Assembly: GCA_002778195.1 (NCBI GenBank)
Contig: PCDI01000006.1
Coordinates: 873,950 to 937,949 of the forward strand
Origin: Raffaelea ambrosiae
Lineage: Eukaryota; Ascomycota; Sordariomycetes; Ophiostomatales; Ophiostomataceae
DNA length: 64,000 nt
Direction of reading: 5' to 3'
A model generated the notes under the pieces. It saw only the letters and a program-made list of their open reading frames with translations. It was not told the DNA's origin and did no database searches. This document shows, piece by piece, positions 9,197-19,683 of this stretch (position 1 is the first letter of the stretch; each line of letters starts with the position of its first letter). The translations under genes and the position numbers were made by a program.

Positions 9197-11572
9197 TTAG
9201 TCCGTTCGCTTGCGCGGCACCGGCACCTGCGACCAGAACGCCAGCATCAGCGCAAACAGCCCGATGGCAATCGGGTGCAGCACAAACGTGCCGGCCACCT
9301 GGGCCACCACGCCCGTGATGAACGGGGCCGCCGCACCGCCGGCGCTGCCAAAGGCGGCAATGACGCTGACGCCCGTCACGCGCTCGCGCCGGCTCATGCC
9401 CTTCATCAGCACGTGCGCCGCGCACGGGTACACCGGGCCCAGCAGCAGGCCGACGATGGACACGGCCACGGCGTCGCCGATGACGTTGGGCACAAACCAC
9501 ACGAGCAGCTCAAAGGCGGCCGCGCCGAGCACGCAGGCGACCACGAAGAGGCGCTCGCCCACGCGCTGGGCCAGGCCGGCCAGCACGAAGCGGCCGAGCG
9601 TGATGCCGGCCCAGAAGCCGGCGGTGATGTAGCCGACGGCCGGCTCTTGGCCGCCGCGGTCGGCAATCAGAAAGGACGTGACCCAGCCGGCGATGCTGAC
9701 CTCGGAGCCCTGGTAGGCGAAGATAAACAGAGCGCCCAGCAGGACCACCTTGGACGACGAGCGCGTGAACATGTCCCGGAGACGCTCCAGGGAGCGCCGG
9801 TGCAGACCGTGGCGGCGGTGGCGGCGGCGCTGACGGAGGGAGGCCGCCGCAGCCGCAGCGGGCGCGAGAGCAGGAGCCACAGCAAAGGAGGTGGTTTTGG
9901 GTGTCGTGGGCGAGTACAGCGGGACGGCGTTGGAGGAGGGTGTGCGGGAGTTGTTGGCGCTGTTGTAGGCGCTGTTGTAGGCGCTGTTGTAGGCGCTGTT
10001 GTAGGCACTGCTGGTGGTGTGGTTGTTGTTGTTGCCGAACAGCGGCGCCGACGAGGAGAAGGACGCCATGGGGGTGGCCTGGGCGGAGGACTGCAGCGGG
10101 GACACGCCCGGGCGCGAGAGGGTGGGCCCGAGGGGGGACGAGGATGCGGAGGACGCGCCGGGCTCCGGGGAGGGTGCCCGCGAGGGCGCCCGGGACGAGG
10201 GCGCCGTGGAGGGCGCCGACAGGGGCTGCGGCCGGCGCAGCGCAGACTGGTTGATCAGGGTGCTGTGGCGCCAGCGGCGGAGACGGTGCATGCGGGCGGC
10301 ATTGTTGTTGTCACCGTCGTCGGCCGCCGCCGCCGCAGCAGCGCGGCTGTTGTGCAGGTCCTCGCCGGTCTCGCGCTCAAAGCCGGAAAAGCTCCAGGCG
10401 CCCAGGGCGGCGGTGACCAGAATGAGACTGAAGGGGAGAAAGTAGTAGTGGGCAAACGGCGCGGCGGTCTTGATGTCCGGGTTGGTGGCGGCGCCGGTGG
10501 CGACGACCACGGCCGTGGCAATGAGCGGGCCCGAGATGCCGCCAATGCCGTAGGTGCCGTGCATGATGCCCAGGGCGACGGTGCCCTGGCGGAGGCTGGC
10601 GCAAAAGGTGTTGCCCATGGCGAGGTTGACGGCCTCGCCGAAGCCGACGGCGAAGAAGCCGACGACGACGGCCGGGAAGGGGGCGGCCATGGTCAGCATG
10701 GGGATGTAGCCGGCGGCCATGAGGACCTGGGCCAGGGCAATGGTCTGGCCGCGGCCGAGGCGACGCTTGATGGCGTCGACACAGGTGGCGGCCATGATGG
10801 ACCCGAAGGCGAGGCCGACAAAGATGAGGGAGACGATGGCATAGCCGATGTTGTAGTGGCTAGGGCGAGTTAGTACGGAGGAAGGGAAAAAAAAAGATGT
10901 AGATGAAAGAACGTTGGGTGTAGAAAGCAGGGGAGTCTGACAAGCCCAGAAATCAAAAGTGGCGAAGCGGGAAGAGAGCAAAATCAAAAACCAAAAGAAT
11001 GAACAGAAGCAACAGAAAGACAAGAAAAGGACGAGAACGCCCAAGCGCTCAACATACCGCTCAATGTAGGGAAGAAGGGCACCCGCGGCGCTGTCGTTCA
11101 GGCCGTTGGCAAAGTTGATCAGCGACACGACAGCCAGGCGGTAGCGGTTCATGTGCGGATCAAAGATGCTATGCAGGGCCTCCACGCCCTCGGCCTCGTC
11201 GTCGCTGCCCAGGTCGCCGCCATGGCCACGCGGGCCGTCAATAGGCGAGTCATCGCTGCCGGCCGTGTCCTCAATGTCGTCCTCGTCCTCCTCTTGCACA
11301 GGAGTGACCGGACGGCTGCGCTCGAGGTCGCTGGCATCAAAGGCACGCGCCGAAGACATGGGCCGCTCCGTGACCACAGCCGCAGCAGAAGCAGCGCCGT
11401 TGCCCTTGAGGGGAACCGCTGCATAGGTGCGAGAGACAGCCTTGGCAGGCCGGGCAGGTGCCTCCAGAGAGGAGGGAGAAGGGAGATCCATGGCGGTCTT
11501 GGGGCGAGTAGTGTGATGGGCATCGACAGAGCCTGCCGGGCCCGACTCGATGCTAACAAGAGAATGAAGCAT
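9197..11572 (-). CDS. MFS transporter, BSC6-like family
   Basis: Exons 11572-11058 and 10859-9197 flank a 198 bp intron (GTATGT ... CCTAG) and encode 725 residues. The joined sequence reads GALLPYIERHYNIGYAIVSL, the first conserved loop of a fungal MFS family that includes yeast Bsc6-type proteins. The N-terminus is long, acidic and Ser-rich (about 140 residues) before the first membrane segment RLAVVSLINFANGLND. About six membrane segments follow, then a large cytoplasmic loop rich in Ser/Pro/Ala/Asn with a YNSA tetrapeptide repeat, then six more segments ending at WSQVPVPRKRTD. The substrate is unknown. A second ATG at 11491 (MDLPSPSSLE) is also plausible. The intron length is a multiple of three and has no in-frame stop, so an unspliced mRNA would still be translatable. 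Confidence 0.82.
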   Translation of the reverse strand: MLHSLVSIESGPAGSVDAHHTTRPKTAMDLPSPSSLEAPARPAKAVSRTYAAVPLKGNGAASAAAVVTERPMSSARAFDASDLERSRPVTPVQEEDEDDIEDTAGSDDSPIDGPRGHGGDLGSDDEAEGVEALHSIFDPHMNRYRLAVVSLINFANGLNDSAAGALLPYIERYVERLGVLVLFLSFCCFCSFFWFLILLSSRFATFDFWACQTPLLSTPNVLSSTSFFFPSSVLTRPSHYNIGYAIVSLIFVGLAFGSIMAATCVDAIKRRLGRGQTIALAQVLMAAGYIPMLTMAAPFPAVVVGFFAVGFGEAVNLAMGNTFCASLRQGTVALGIMHGTYGIGGISGPLIATAVVVATGAATNPDIKTAAPFAHYYFLPFSLILVTAALGAWSFSGFERETGEDLHNSRAAAAAAADDGDNNNAARMHRLRRWRHSTLINQSALRRPQPLSAPSTAPSSRAPSRAPSPEPGASSASSSPLGPTLSRPGVSPLQSSAQATPMASFSSSAPLFGNNNNHTTSSAYNSAYNSAYNSAYNSANNSRTPSSNAVPLYSPTTPKTTSFAVAPALAPAAAAAASLRQRRRHRRHGLHRRSLERLRDMFTRSSSKVVLLGALFIFAYQGSEVSIAGWVTSFLIADRGGQEPAVGYITAGFWAGITLGRFVLAGLAQRVGERLFVVACVLGAAAFELLVWFVPNVIGDAVAVSIVGLLLGPVYPCAAHVLMKGMSRRERVTGVSVIAAFGSAGGAAAPFITGVVAQVAGTFVLHPIAIGLFALMLAFWSQVPVPRKRTD
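9950..10010. repeat. 12-bp coding minisatellite in the MFS loop
   Basis: Four to five head-to-tail copies of GTTGTAGGCGCT occur here, the last with one change. On the minus strand they encode a repeated Tyr-Asn-Ser-Ala in the central cytoplasmic loop of the transporter. The unit is a multiple of three, so copy-number change keeps the frame. Confidence 0.9.
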
Positions 11573-14500
11573 TGTGAAGGAAAGAGAAGGGGAAACAAAA
11601 AGGGGAAACGAGCAAAAAGGCAGCCCGAAAGAAGAGCGAGCGTTCTTTTAAGCTCGCAATTCAAAGAGGGAACGGTTCACCCGAGGACAACAGGTCACGG
11701 CTTGTCGAAGCCGGCCAAGCCCATGTGAGCAAATCAAAAGAGGAGAGAGCGACGGGGAGATTGGATGACAGGACGAGAGAGGAGAGTCCAAAATCAGACG
11801 TCGTGATGGGAAAACAAAAATGGGAGCTTGCAGCTTTTCTGTCCAGATTTCGACACTCCGACAAGCAAGGGAGGAGTGGTCCGGGGTGTTTCGTTTGCGA
11901 CAGCGCACAACAGTTTCGCGATATCAGAAGGGTGGGGGAGAGAGTTCGACTAATAAAGGGTCTACGACTAGCAAGGTTAAAAAAAAAAATACACAAAAAA
12001 CGTAAAATACAAAAAATAAAATAAACATCAAAACCACGTCTTCGTAGCTCCCACGGCAAAATTACCTGACAAAGCTCCACCAGAGTTGAATACCTCCCTG
12101 CCGAGGATCTACCTTTTTTTTTTTTTTGCCTTTTCGTCTTGCTACCCCCCCTTCCTTGCCAGGCCAGGTACGGGCATCCGTCAGCCCGTTGCCACCACTA
12201 CCTACTAGCTAGAACGTGGTATAAGCTGCGCTGGCTATGGACGGCGGAAGCGGCGAAAGAAAGAAATTTTTCACACTGGCGCCGACTAACAATAGACGAG
12301 ACCCAAACAAAAAAAAAAACAAAAAAAAAAAGGTACACATGTACACAGATACAAAAGATACAAAAGGACTTGACAAAAAGCACATCGTACTACGACGTAG
12401 TATCGTGAGAATCAACAGGGCAAAAAACACCGAAAAAAAGGTGGGTTGGACCCAGAAGCTCAACCGTGGGAAACAAAAGTCTCGCGAGTTCGGAGAGATT
12501 GACTGTGAAAACTAACATGTGCAGCAAAATAGGTTGAGTCATGGCCGTCCGCCACACCCCTCCGTAGTGGTTGCAAGGGAGATGTGGGACGCATTGACGA
12601 TTGTTTTGTCTAGAACCCCGCTGCGGCAGGCCTAACAGACGGACAGGGCAGGCAGGACAGGTTTTGGGAGGGCTGGGACAGGTTTGTATGGATTATCATT
12701 AAGCAACCATCATGCGGCTCGTTGGAGCCTGGGATGCAATGGCCAAACGACCGGCATGTGTCCGGGCGGACGACCAGCAGGACCAGCAGGACCAGCACGG
12801 CTAGCTCGCGAGACATAGGGAGATCCGTTGAAAAAATGGCCAAAAATCAGGCAAAAAAAGATGTTGAGAGCGATAAAAATAATAGCAAAAGGTGGGAATA
12901 AATTGAAATAAGCAATTGCAGACAAGACAGACAAAAAAAGACAAGAAAGACGCCCATCCCTTGCCATCCATTACGATGCCAGTCACGATGCACTACCCAC
13001 CCATCACATTCACGGTCGCCTGACAGGAGGATCCCAACGACAGGGAAGGGGGTGTGTGCGTGTGTTTCGGTCCGGTTGTGTTTTTTTTTGCTTCTGTGTC
13101 TTACTCTTCTTCACGATAATCAAAGAAGAAGGAAGGCCCTGCTATCTTGTAGGCTATAAGTGGCGGCGCGGACTTGCCTGATTGGGCCACTCCGCCCCCC
13201 CCTTGACGAATTTACGGGAAAAAATTCTCCCAAGGAGCACAAAAATCAAGACGAAACAGAACGAAACAAACTCGACGAAGGGGAAAAAAAAAAAAAAAAA
13301 AAAAGAGATACAATGTACAGTGTACATGGGACAATGGACTCGTCTCACTCTCAGACAAGACGACATCCACACACACCTTCCAGGGAAGACGTTCCCAACA
13401 CGTGGAGATGTGATAAGAAGCGAGGGCCAAACGAGAGGAACAGAGGGCCACTCACTGCGTTTCGTTCTTTTTTGGCGGCGGCATTGGCTGCATTGAGCTA
13501 ACGCTGCAGTGCTCCACTTGCGGTTCCAGGCGGTGTGTGCGTCCCTGCGCGCCCGGTGGCTGCAGGTGTGCATGGCACAATTCAACAACTACCTTGGCTA
13601 CCTTGGTTGGGCAGGTGGGCAGCCCAGCCCGGCCCAGCCCAAAAAACTATCGTGAAGCTATCACTTCGCAAGAGAGAGCAAGCCCAATTCTTTTGGAGGG
13701 GAGGGGATGCGCGTACCCCCATTGAAAATCGTATCAGCAGAGGACCCAGAAAAAAAACCATTCTATTTTTTTTTTTTTCGGATCCGCTGACGGCCATTTG
13801 GATGTCCGGTGTCGGATTGTGCAAGCGAGGAAGAAACGAGAGAACCGAAGGAAAAATGAGAGGGGATGAGTTGAGGGAAAAGGGGGGAAAGCAGAGCGAA
13901 ACGAGCAAGGGCGGAAGGGAAGCAAACTCCTTCGAGTGTTGGTGAGGGTGACTGTCGGCCGGCGCAACGGCAAAACCCTGGAAAATCCCATTGTTCAGCA
14001 AAACACCCCCCCGAAAAACCCAAAAAACACAATACGCCAAAACGGTCCGAGGTTCAGCCAGGGCAAAGCCAGAACGAGTTACTCCGCACGGCTGACAGTA
14101 GGATTGTTCCTGAGTCGACGAACATGGATTCTCCTCATCTGCTTTTGTTGCAACAATGTTCTTGTCTGGGATTTCCCCTCATTTTGCCGTTCCTTTCCCA
14201 GAAGCTCTCCAGAAAGAGTTAGTGGCGCGGGAAGGGCCAGAAAGATGCGTTCTGAAGAGAAAGAAAAAAAAAAGTGCGTGACGAACCCCATGTTTTTGGG
14301 GTATTTTGGGCGGGAATGGGGCCTGAGACGCTAAGAGAACCAAATGCATGCTTTTATTTTTATTTGGCCCCAAAGATCGGGGGAGGGACAACAAGGGAGG
14401 GGCAGATGAAGCTATTCCAGGCCATCAAGAGGTTGCACTTGTCGCGAAAAGGGAAAGTGGTCTGTGCATGCGATAAGATAAGCCAGGAACGAGCACAGGC

Positions 14501-14660
14501 CAAAAAAAAAAAAAAACTGAAAAAAAAATTAATGCTAAGAAAATGCCGAGAATGGTGCCTACATAAAAAATCCATGCCAAACATTGCTTCCCAAGAACCC
14601 CAACACGTTTCTATCATACACACGCGCACAGCCGCTACAGCCTCCACACCCACCACAGCC
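11573..14660. other. 3.1 kb gene-free divergent spacer
   Basis: This region lies between the MFS gene (-) and the EIF1AD-like gene (+). It is rich in A- and T-runs (for example 12114-12128 T and 13284-13304 A) and has no long ORF with protein-like composition. It probably carries both promoters and long UTRs. The only ORF worth a look is a short minus-strand one at 12610-12816 with a hydrophobic start. I found no tRNA or 5S-like sequence. Confidence 0.45.
13284..13304. repeat. Poly-A tract
   Basis: An uninterrupted run of about 21 A lies in the spacer between the MFS and EIF1AD-like genes. Probably length-variable. Confidence 0.85.
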
Positions 14661-15128
14661 ATGGCCCGCTCCCGTCGTACCCTCCACGCGGCTCTCGAAG
14701 AGTCCGCCACCCCGCCCGACACCCTCACGTCCACCCAGTCCGTCGCCCGCGTCGTCCAGGCCGAAGGCAACAATCTGTACACCTGCCAGCTGCCAGCCAG
14801 CGCCAAGGGTCTGGCGGCCCAAGACACCACCCCCGGTGCTCCTCCCCTCGTCCTCGTCGAGCTCAATGCCCGCTTCCGCAACACCGTCTTTATGCGCCGC
14901 GGCGGCTACGTCCTGGTCGACCTGGCCACCGCCGACGAGAGCCGCCAGGCCGGCCGCAAGGTCGTCGGCGAGATTGTCAATGTCGTGCGCGACGAGAAGG
15001 CCTGGCGCAAGGAGCCGTACTGGCCAGCCGAGTTTGTCAAGATCCCCGTGTACAGCACGCCCGACTCGGACGACGACGAGGACAACAACGTGGGGCGGAT
15101 GCCGCCGAGCGACTCGGAGGAGGAGTAG
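14661..15128 (+). CDS. EIF1AD-like S1/eIF1A-fold RNA-binding protein
   Basis: Single exon, 155 residues. The protein begins MARSRRTLHAALEES, then has a compact OB/S1-like (eIF1A-type) domain. Recognisable pieces are TQSVARVVQAEGNNLYTCQL, VELNARFRNTVFMRRGGYVLVD and VGEIVNVV. It ends in an acidic tail with DSDDDEDNN and DSEEE. Size, domain position and tail match the EIF1AD (Obelix) family rather than true eIF1A, which is longer on the N-terminal side and more basic. The metazoan relative is nuclear and has been tied to late 40S maturation; the fungal role is inferred. ATG 14661 is in a strong context (GCCATGGCC). The frame is open for some distance upstream, but that part is A/T-run spacer and not protein-like. 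Confidence 0.88.
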   Translation: MARSRRTLHAALEESATPPDTLTSTQSVARVVQAEGNNLYTCQLPASAKGLAAQDTTPGAPPLVLVELNARFRNTVFMRRGGYVLVDLATADESRQAGRKVVGEIVNVVRDEKAWRKEPYWPAEFVKIPVYSTPDSDDDEDNNVGRMPPSDSEEE

Positions 15129-15328
15129 GCAGAAGTAGGGGAAAGACGACAGGGCAAAAGAACAGAAGACAAAGGCCGGACGAGGGAAAAACCCACTTAC
15201 ACAAGGTCGACAGGTGGACCATTGGCCATGGGCCAGGAACCGGAGACACCAAGGGGCAGAGACGGCATAGCAAAGTCTTTCCATTTTTTTTTTTTTTTTT
15301 TTTTTCCACATTCCCTGTTCGTTCTTCT
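15129..15328. other. Convergent spacer with a T-run
   Basis: Short spacer between the EIF1AD-like (+) and ALG3 (-) stop codons. It contains a T-run of about 21 at 15285-15305. No gene. Confidence 0.5.
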
Positions 15329-17001
15329 CTACCTTCTCGCTGCTTCATCCTTCTTCAGAGGCAGCACCGCCCGAAACTCCTCGGTCGCGCCCCACCACGT
15401 CAGTCCCGTCGTCACCGCCAGCACGCCCACCACCACGCCCGAGCTCGCCGGCGTGCTGGGAAACACATTCCACGCCCACTCCTGCGCCGCCCACAGGCCG
15501 TACTGCACCACCGGGTGCACGCCGCTCCGCCACAGCAGATACGGCGTCGTCCACGCCACGTACGCATAGAACTGGTAGTGCAGCGACCGCGCCGTCGCGA
15601 GGCCGACCAGGTTGGCCGTCAGGATGGTGGTCAGGATGTACCGCGGCGTGGCGGCGTCAAACGACAGGGCCTCTTCTTCGCGGACCGTCCGGATCGGCGA
15701 CTGGCACTGGGTGAGCATGGGGACGGCGAGCTGCAGGAGGGACCGGCCCGTGGGACGGATCCACCGCGTGGTGCAAAACACCAGCAGGAGGACGACGTGG
15801 ACGGCCAGGAGCGCGGCCGCAAACGGCTTGCTCAGGAACACGTCCGCGCCCACGAACCGCCAGTTGACCGTCCAGCGGAACAGGAACTGGCGCGAGAGCT
15901 CAAACGCGCGGCCGAGGTATCCGCGCGGGTTGTCCGCGAGGAACGGCAGGGCCAGCACGACGTGGACCTGCAGCAGCAGGACGGCCAGGCGCAGGGCGCC
16001 CGCGAAGCCGCGGCCCAGAAACAGGACCAGGCCGACGGCCGGCAGGCTGAGCAGCAGGGACATTTTGATGCCGAGGCCCCAGGCGTAGGCGAGCATGCCG
16101 ACGGACCAGAGGCGGCGCTGGAAGAAGAAGATGGCGGCAAACAAAAAGAGCACGGCGACGCCGTCGTTGAAGCAGCGCAGGACGTAGATGCTGTGGAGGC
16201 GTTTGGACAAGACCAGCAAGGGGAAGACGTACGGGGGGGCCTGGTGGTGGTGGTGGTGGTGGGTTAGCAGGTGCAGCATAGGCCTAGGCGTAGCATATGC
16301 GTAATAGCCGAATCTCATGTCCATCGCGCATTCTGCTTTGCCCCTTCTTCTTTGACTCGAGAGGCGTTCGCTTTCGGGTTCTGAGTACGTACCCCCGCTT
16401 GCCAGTAACAGCCCATGACAAAGGCCAGGGCCACCAGATACAGGCCCGCAAACAGCTGCTGCGCCAGCAGAATGTTCTGTCCCTGGTCCGTGATGTGGTA
16501 CAGCGCCGTGTACGTGTACAGGTGCGCCGCCGGATACACCAGCGGACCCGTGCCGCCCTCCATCTGCGTGTAGTCGCGCTCGCCGGCAACGAACTGCGAC
16601 ACCTGCTCCATGTACGCGACCCAGTCGATTTCCGTGTCTGCAAACCAGTCGTCAGCCTTTTTTTCTTGTCTTTCCTCGCTCCGCTCGTTTTCTTTTTCTT
16701 TCCTCGCTCCGCTCGTTTTCTTTTTCTTTCCTCGCTCCGCTCGTTTTCTTTTTCTTTCCTCGCTCCGCTCGTTTTCTTCTTCTTTCCTCGTTTCGCTCGT
16801 TCACTCGTCTCCTCACATACATGGAATCTTCCAGATGATCAACCCGCACAGAACTGCGTCCAGGGCAAAGAGGGCCACTGGGATCAATTTGCTGAAAGGA
16901 CTGCGGCCATTGACCACGTCGACAACAAAACGGAACGCCTGGACATAGATGGGCGGCGCGGCCGGAGAGGCCGGCGCAGAAACCGACGAAGAGGGAGCCA
17001 T
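15329..17001 (-). CDS. ALG3: Dol-P-Man:Man5GlcNAc2-PP-Dol alpha-1,3-mannosyltransferase (ALG3)
   Basis: Three exons (17001-16821, 16637-16393, 16240-15329) give 445 residues, the usual fungal ALG3 size. Introns are 183 bp (GTATGT ... GCAG) and 152 bp (GTACGT ... CCAG). Splice joins rebuild YTEIDWVAYMEQV and CYWQAGAPPYVFPLL, both ALG3 hallmarks. Other signature segments are EGGTGPLVYPAAHLY, LSKRLHSIYVLRCFND and LHYQFYAYVAWTTPYLLW. The enzyme sits in the ER membrane with many transmembrane segments and adds the sixth mannose, the first one on the lumenal side, to the lipid-linked N-glycan precursor. Intron 1 contains a 28-bp minisatellite, and intron 2 ends in a CCA microsatellite that abuts the acceptor. 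Head-to-tail neighbour of the DAAO gene. Confidence 0.95.
16241..16263. repeat. TGG/CCA microsatellite at a splice acceptor
   Basis: About seven TGG triplets on the plus strand, read as CCA on the coding strand, end exactly at the CAG acceptor of ALG3 intron 2. Copy-number change would alter the tract just upstream of the acceptor. Confidence 0.88.
16671..16806. repeat. 28-bp minisatellite inside ALG3 intron 1
   Basis: About 4.5 tandem copies of a 28-bp unit start at 16671, 16699, 16727, 16755 and 16783. Each begins TTTCCTCGCTCCGCTCG and ends in a pyrimidine run. The first three are identical, and the later ones carry changes. On the coding strand the tract is almost all purine with GAGCGGAGCGAG blocks. 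It fills most of the 183 bp intron. Confidence 0.9.
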
Positions 17002-17358
17002 GGTGGGTGTGCTCGATGAGAAAGCTGGCCAAGCTTGGGACAGCTTAGGTGGTCACAAATTAAAAAAAAAATTGAAACGGTTGGTCACTCATGGCGGAAA
17101 AAAACGTGTTTTGTAGCGGGGTATGAGACGCGCCTCGGGTCAAGTTTTAGTGCTTGCCCTTTCGGGACAGCCCCCCTGTAAATAAGACCGGCCGCCCCCC
17201 AATGACATGACACGGTGGGTCTTGTATAAGACACCCGGGGATGTGTTATGGTGATCAAAGGCGCGCATGGATTGTATATGTATCGTATAATGTGTGTATG
17301 TCTCTCTCACTCTCTCGCTCTCGCTCTCTCTCTTCATCTGCGCTCCATAAGGACCCCC
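17002..17358. promoter_or_regulatory. ALG3 promoter and DAAO 3' end
   Basis: The 357 bp between ALG3 and DAAO, both on the minus strand, must hold the ALG3 promoter and the DAAO 3' UTR. A CT-rich run (17298-17335, TCTCTCTCACTCTCTCGCTC and similar) lies next to the DAAO stop. Confidence 0.45.
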
Positions 17359-18735
17359 CTACAGGCGGGCCTTCACCGGCGTGCTCTTCACCACCTCGCC
17401 CACCAGCTCCACCACCCGCTTCGCACACCCGTACGACCCCTGGTAGCCCCAGCCCGCGTGCCCGTAGTTGTGTACCACCACCTGGCTGCTCGCCGGCAGC
17501 GTCTCCGTCTCGATCCGCACACCCCCCGCCCGGTACGGCCGCAGCCCCACGCCGTGCCGGATAATATCCACGTCCGCCGCCGTCTTGCCCTTGAGCATCG
17601 GGTGGCTGTCCACGATCCGCTGCACGATCCGCGCCGCAATGTTCGGCAGCGGCTGGCTCTCCCAGTTGCCCACCATGTAGGTGCCGCCCACAATGGTGCC
17701 CCCGCCCGCCGGCCGCAGCATGCAGTACATCAGCTCGTCCGGCGCGTCGTCCGTGCTGGTCGTCGCCAGCATCGGCGTCAGCTCGTTGCGGATCACCACA
17801 ATCTGCCCGCGCGCCGGCTGCACGGCCGGGTCGGCGACGCCCCCGAGGCGGGACGCCAGCAGGCCGGAGCAGTTGACCACCACACAAGGCGGAGGAGGGG
17901 ACGCCAGGGTGGTGGTGCCGTCGCTGCCCACGGTGAGGCCGGCGTACTGGGCGGCGTCGGCAATGTGCTTGAGGTCGACGCGCCGGAAGACCACGCCGAG
18001 CTTGCGGCACTGCCCGTACATCCATACCAGATAGTGGATCGTGTTGATGCACACCGACGTGAACTCGGAGCCCGACGCGACGTCCTCGGGCAGCTCGTCG
18101 GCCCGCAGGTCGCGGTAGTCGTCAAAGAGGGTGCGGAACCACGGATCCTCCGAGAAGAGCTCGTCCGACAGCTTGATCTCCGCCTTGTCAGCCTTGATGC
18201 CCCGGCCGGCGGCCTTTTCGGCTGCCGTCCTGTTGACATCCTTCTTGCGGCGCAGCACGCGGGCCTCTGAAGAGAGAGTTTAGCAAAAAAAAAAAAAAAG
18301 AAGAGAAGAACGGGTGGGTAGAAGAGAGGGGGGTGAAAGAAGAAGAAAACAAGAAGAGGACACAAGAAAACAAAAACAACAAGACGAGGGAAACAAAGGC
18401 ACCCACTCTGAAAATGAATCCCGGCCTCCGGCACCTCAGCTGCCAGCCGCTTCAGCTCCGGCCAGGTGTCGCGCTCCCACCGGCTGTTCGCCTTGTCGTT
18501 CATGGGCAGCACATTGGCACCGGCCCACGGCGAGGTGTACTCAATGTCGTAGTCGCCCGGCATGTGGCGGGCAATGACGACGATCTTGTAGTCCGGGCTA
18601 GCACGGGCCAGCTGGAGGGCCGACGTGAGGCCAGAGACGCCGGCGCTGAGGGGGTAGAGCACGGCGATTATTAGTTTGTTATCTATCAAGGTGCCGTGAT
18701 CGGAGAACTTACCCGACGACGACAATGTTTGTCAT
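17359..18735 (-). CDS. D-amino-acid oxidase, peroxisomal
   Basis: Three exons (18735-18713, 18645-18407, 18266-17359) give 389 residues. Introns are 67 bp (GTAAGT) and 140 bp (GTGGGT donor, the weaker one). The first join makes MTNIVVVGAGVSGL, the FAD-binding GxGxxG turn. The DAAO signature VVVHNYGHAGWGYQGSYGCA is near the C-terminus, preceded by RPYRAGGVRIE. The substrate-binding region contains RGQIVVIRNE and MLRPAGGGTIVGGT. The enzyme oxidises D-amino acids to 2-oxo acids with H2O2 release, which fits its C-terminal ARL, a variant peroxisomal targeting signal (PTS1). The acceptor for exon 3 could also lie two bases away, but only the chosen join keeps frame. It is transcribed in the same direction as GalE and ALG3. 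Confidence 0.93.
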
Positions 18736-19683
18736 GTTGACAAGAGGAAGGCGAAGCAAGGAATGGGAGTAATTGAAGCAACTGGGAAGATCTCCAAGAG
18801 ACAAACGATGTGGGTTAAAACTGGCGTGGGTATCCAATCGGCGACAATTGCTTGTGTCAACTGTTGATCTCCAGATAGCTGTAGAAGAATCAAAGATAGG
18901 GTCCTGGAGGAGAAAGATATACTAGCTCCTCGGCAGTCCTAGCCCCGATTCCCAACCAGGAGCTATCCTCGCCGCGGGCAACGCCGTGTGAGTAAGAAAA
19001 AAGGGCAGAATAGGAATGAGGCCGTCTTGGTGGTCAGATCTGTGGGTAGGCTGCGGGCGGAATTGGAGCTGAGGACACAGAGATAACGCAAGAGAAGCAA
19101 TTAAAGAGGAAAGCCGGCCAGCCCCAAAAAAGTCCGCTACCGGGATGCGGGTACTTTCATTCTGTCACTAATAGGACCAACCAAGCCTATCGCTGATCAG
19201 TCGGCTGCCCGATTCCGATGGAGCATGGCTTTCCCGCGGGCAAACCCGTTTTGACATAGTTCGTTATGGCCGAGATGGCATCCGTGGGATTGCGTTTCGT
19301 AAATGACATCAATCCACTGCGATCGACTACAATTGACTGCCAGAATCAAGAACGTCCTGCCACCCACTGAATTGCATTTCTCTTCGAGCCTTCGTTTATC
19401 CATGTCTTTCGTTTGTATTTTTGAACTCCCGTTCTATCGATATCCTAAATGGCCACACAAAAGTCTAATTGAGAACAGAAACGAATAAAATAACACGAGA
19501 AATAAGTGCGCTGTCCAAATGGACAAACACTTGTAACAGCCAGGATCATCCTGGCCACCAGCACGGGCAGTTCGGCACATGCGATGTGCGTGGCTGTGTG
19601 CAGCTTTTGGTAATGCTAGGCCTCGCAGAGACTCTCGGCATCAGCCCGCGAGTCCGCATTACAAATCCCAACGTCGATCCCAT
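18736..19683. promoter_or_regulatory. DAAO promoter and GalE 3' flank
   Basis: This 0.95 kb lies between the 5' end of the DAAO gene and the 3' end of the epimerase gene, both on the minus strand. Small chance ORFs only. No gene or RNA seen. Confidence 0.4.

Noticed and set aside
9182..10873. 563-codon plus-strand ORF opposite the MFS gene
   Set aside because: Gly/Arg/Ala-rich shadow of the transporter; no start context or domain.
17290..18270. 340-codon plus-strand ORF opposite DAAO
   Set aside because: His/Arg/Pro-rich mirror of the oxidase coding strand.
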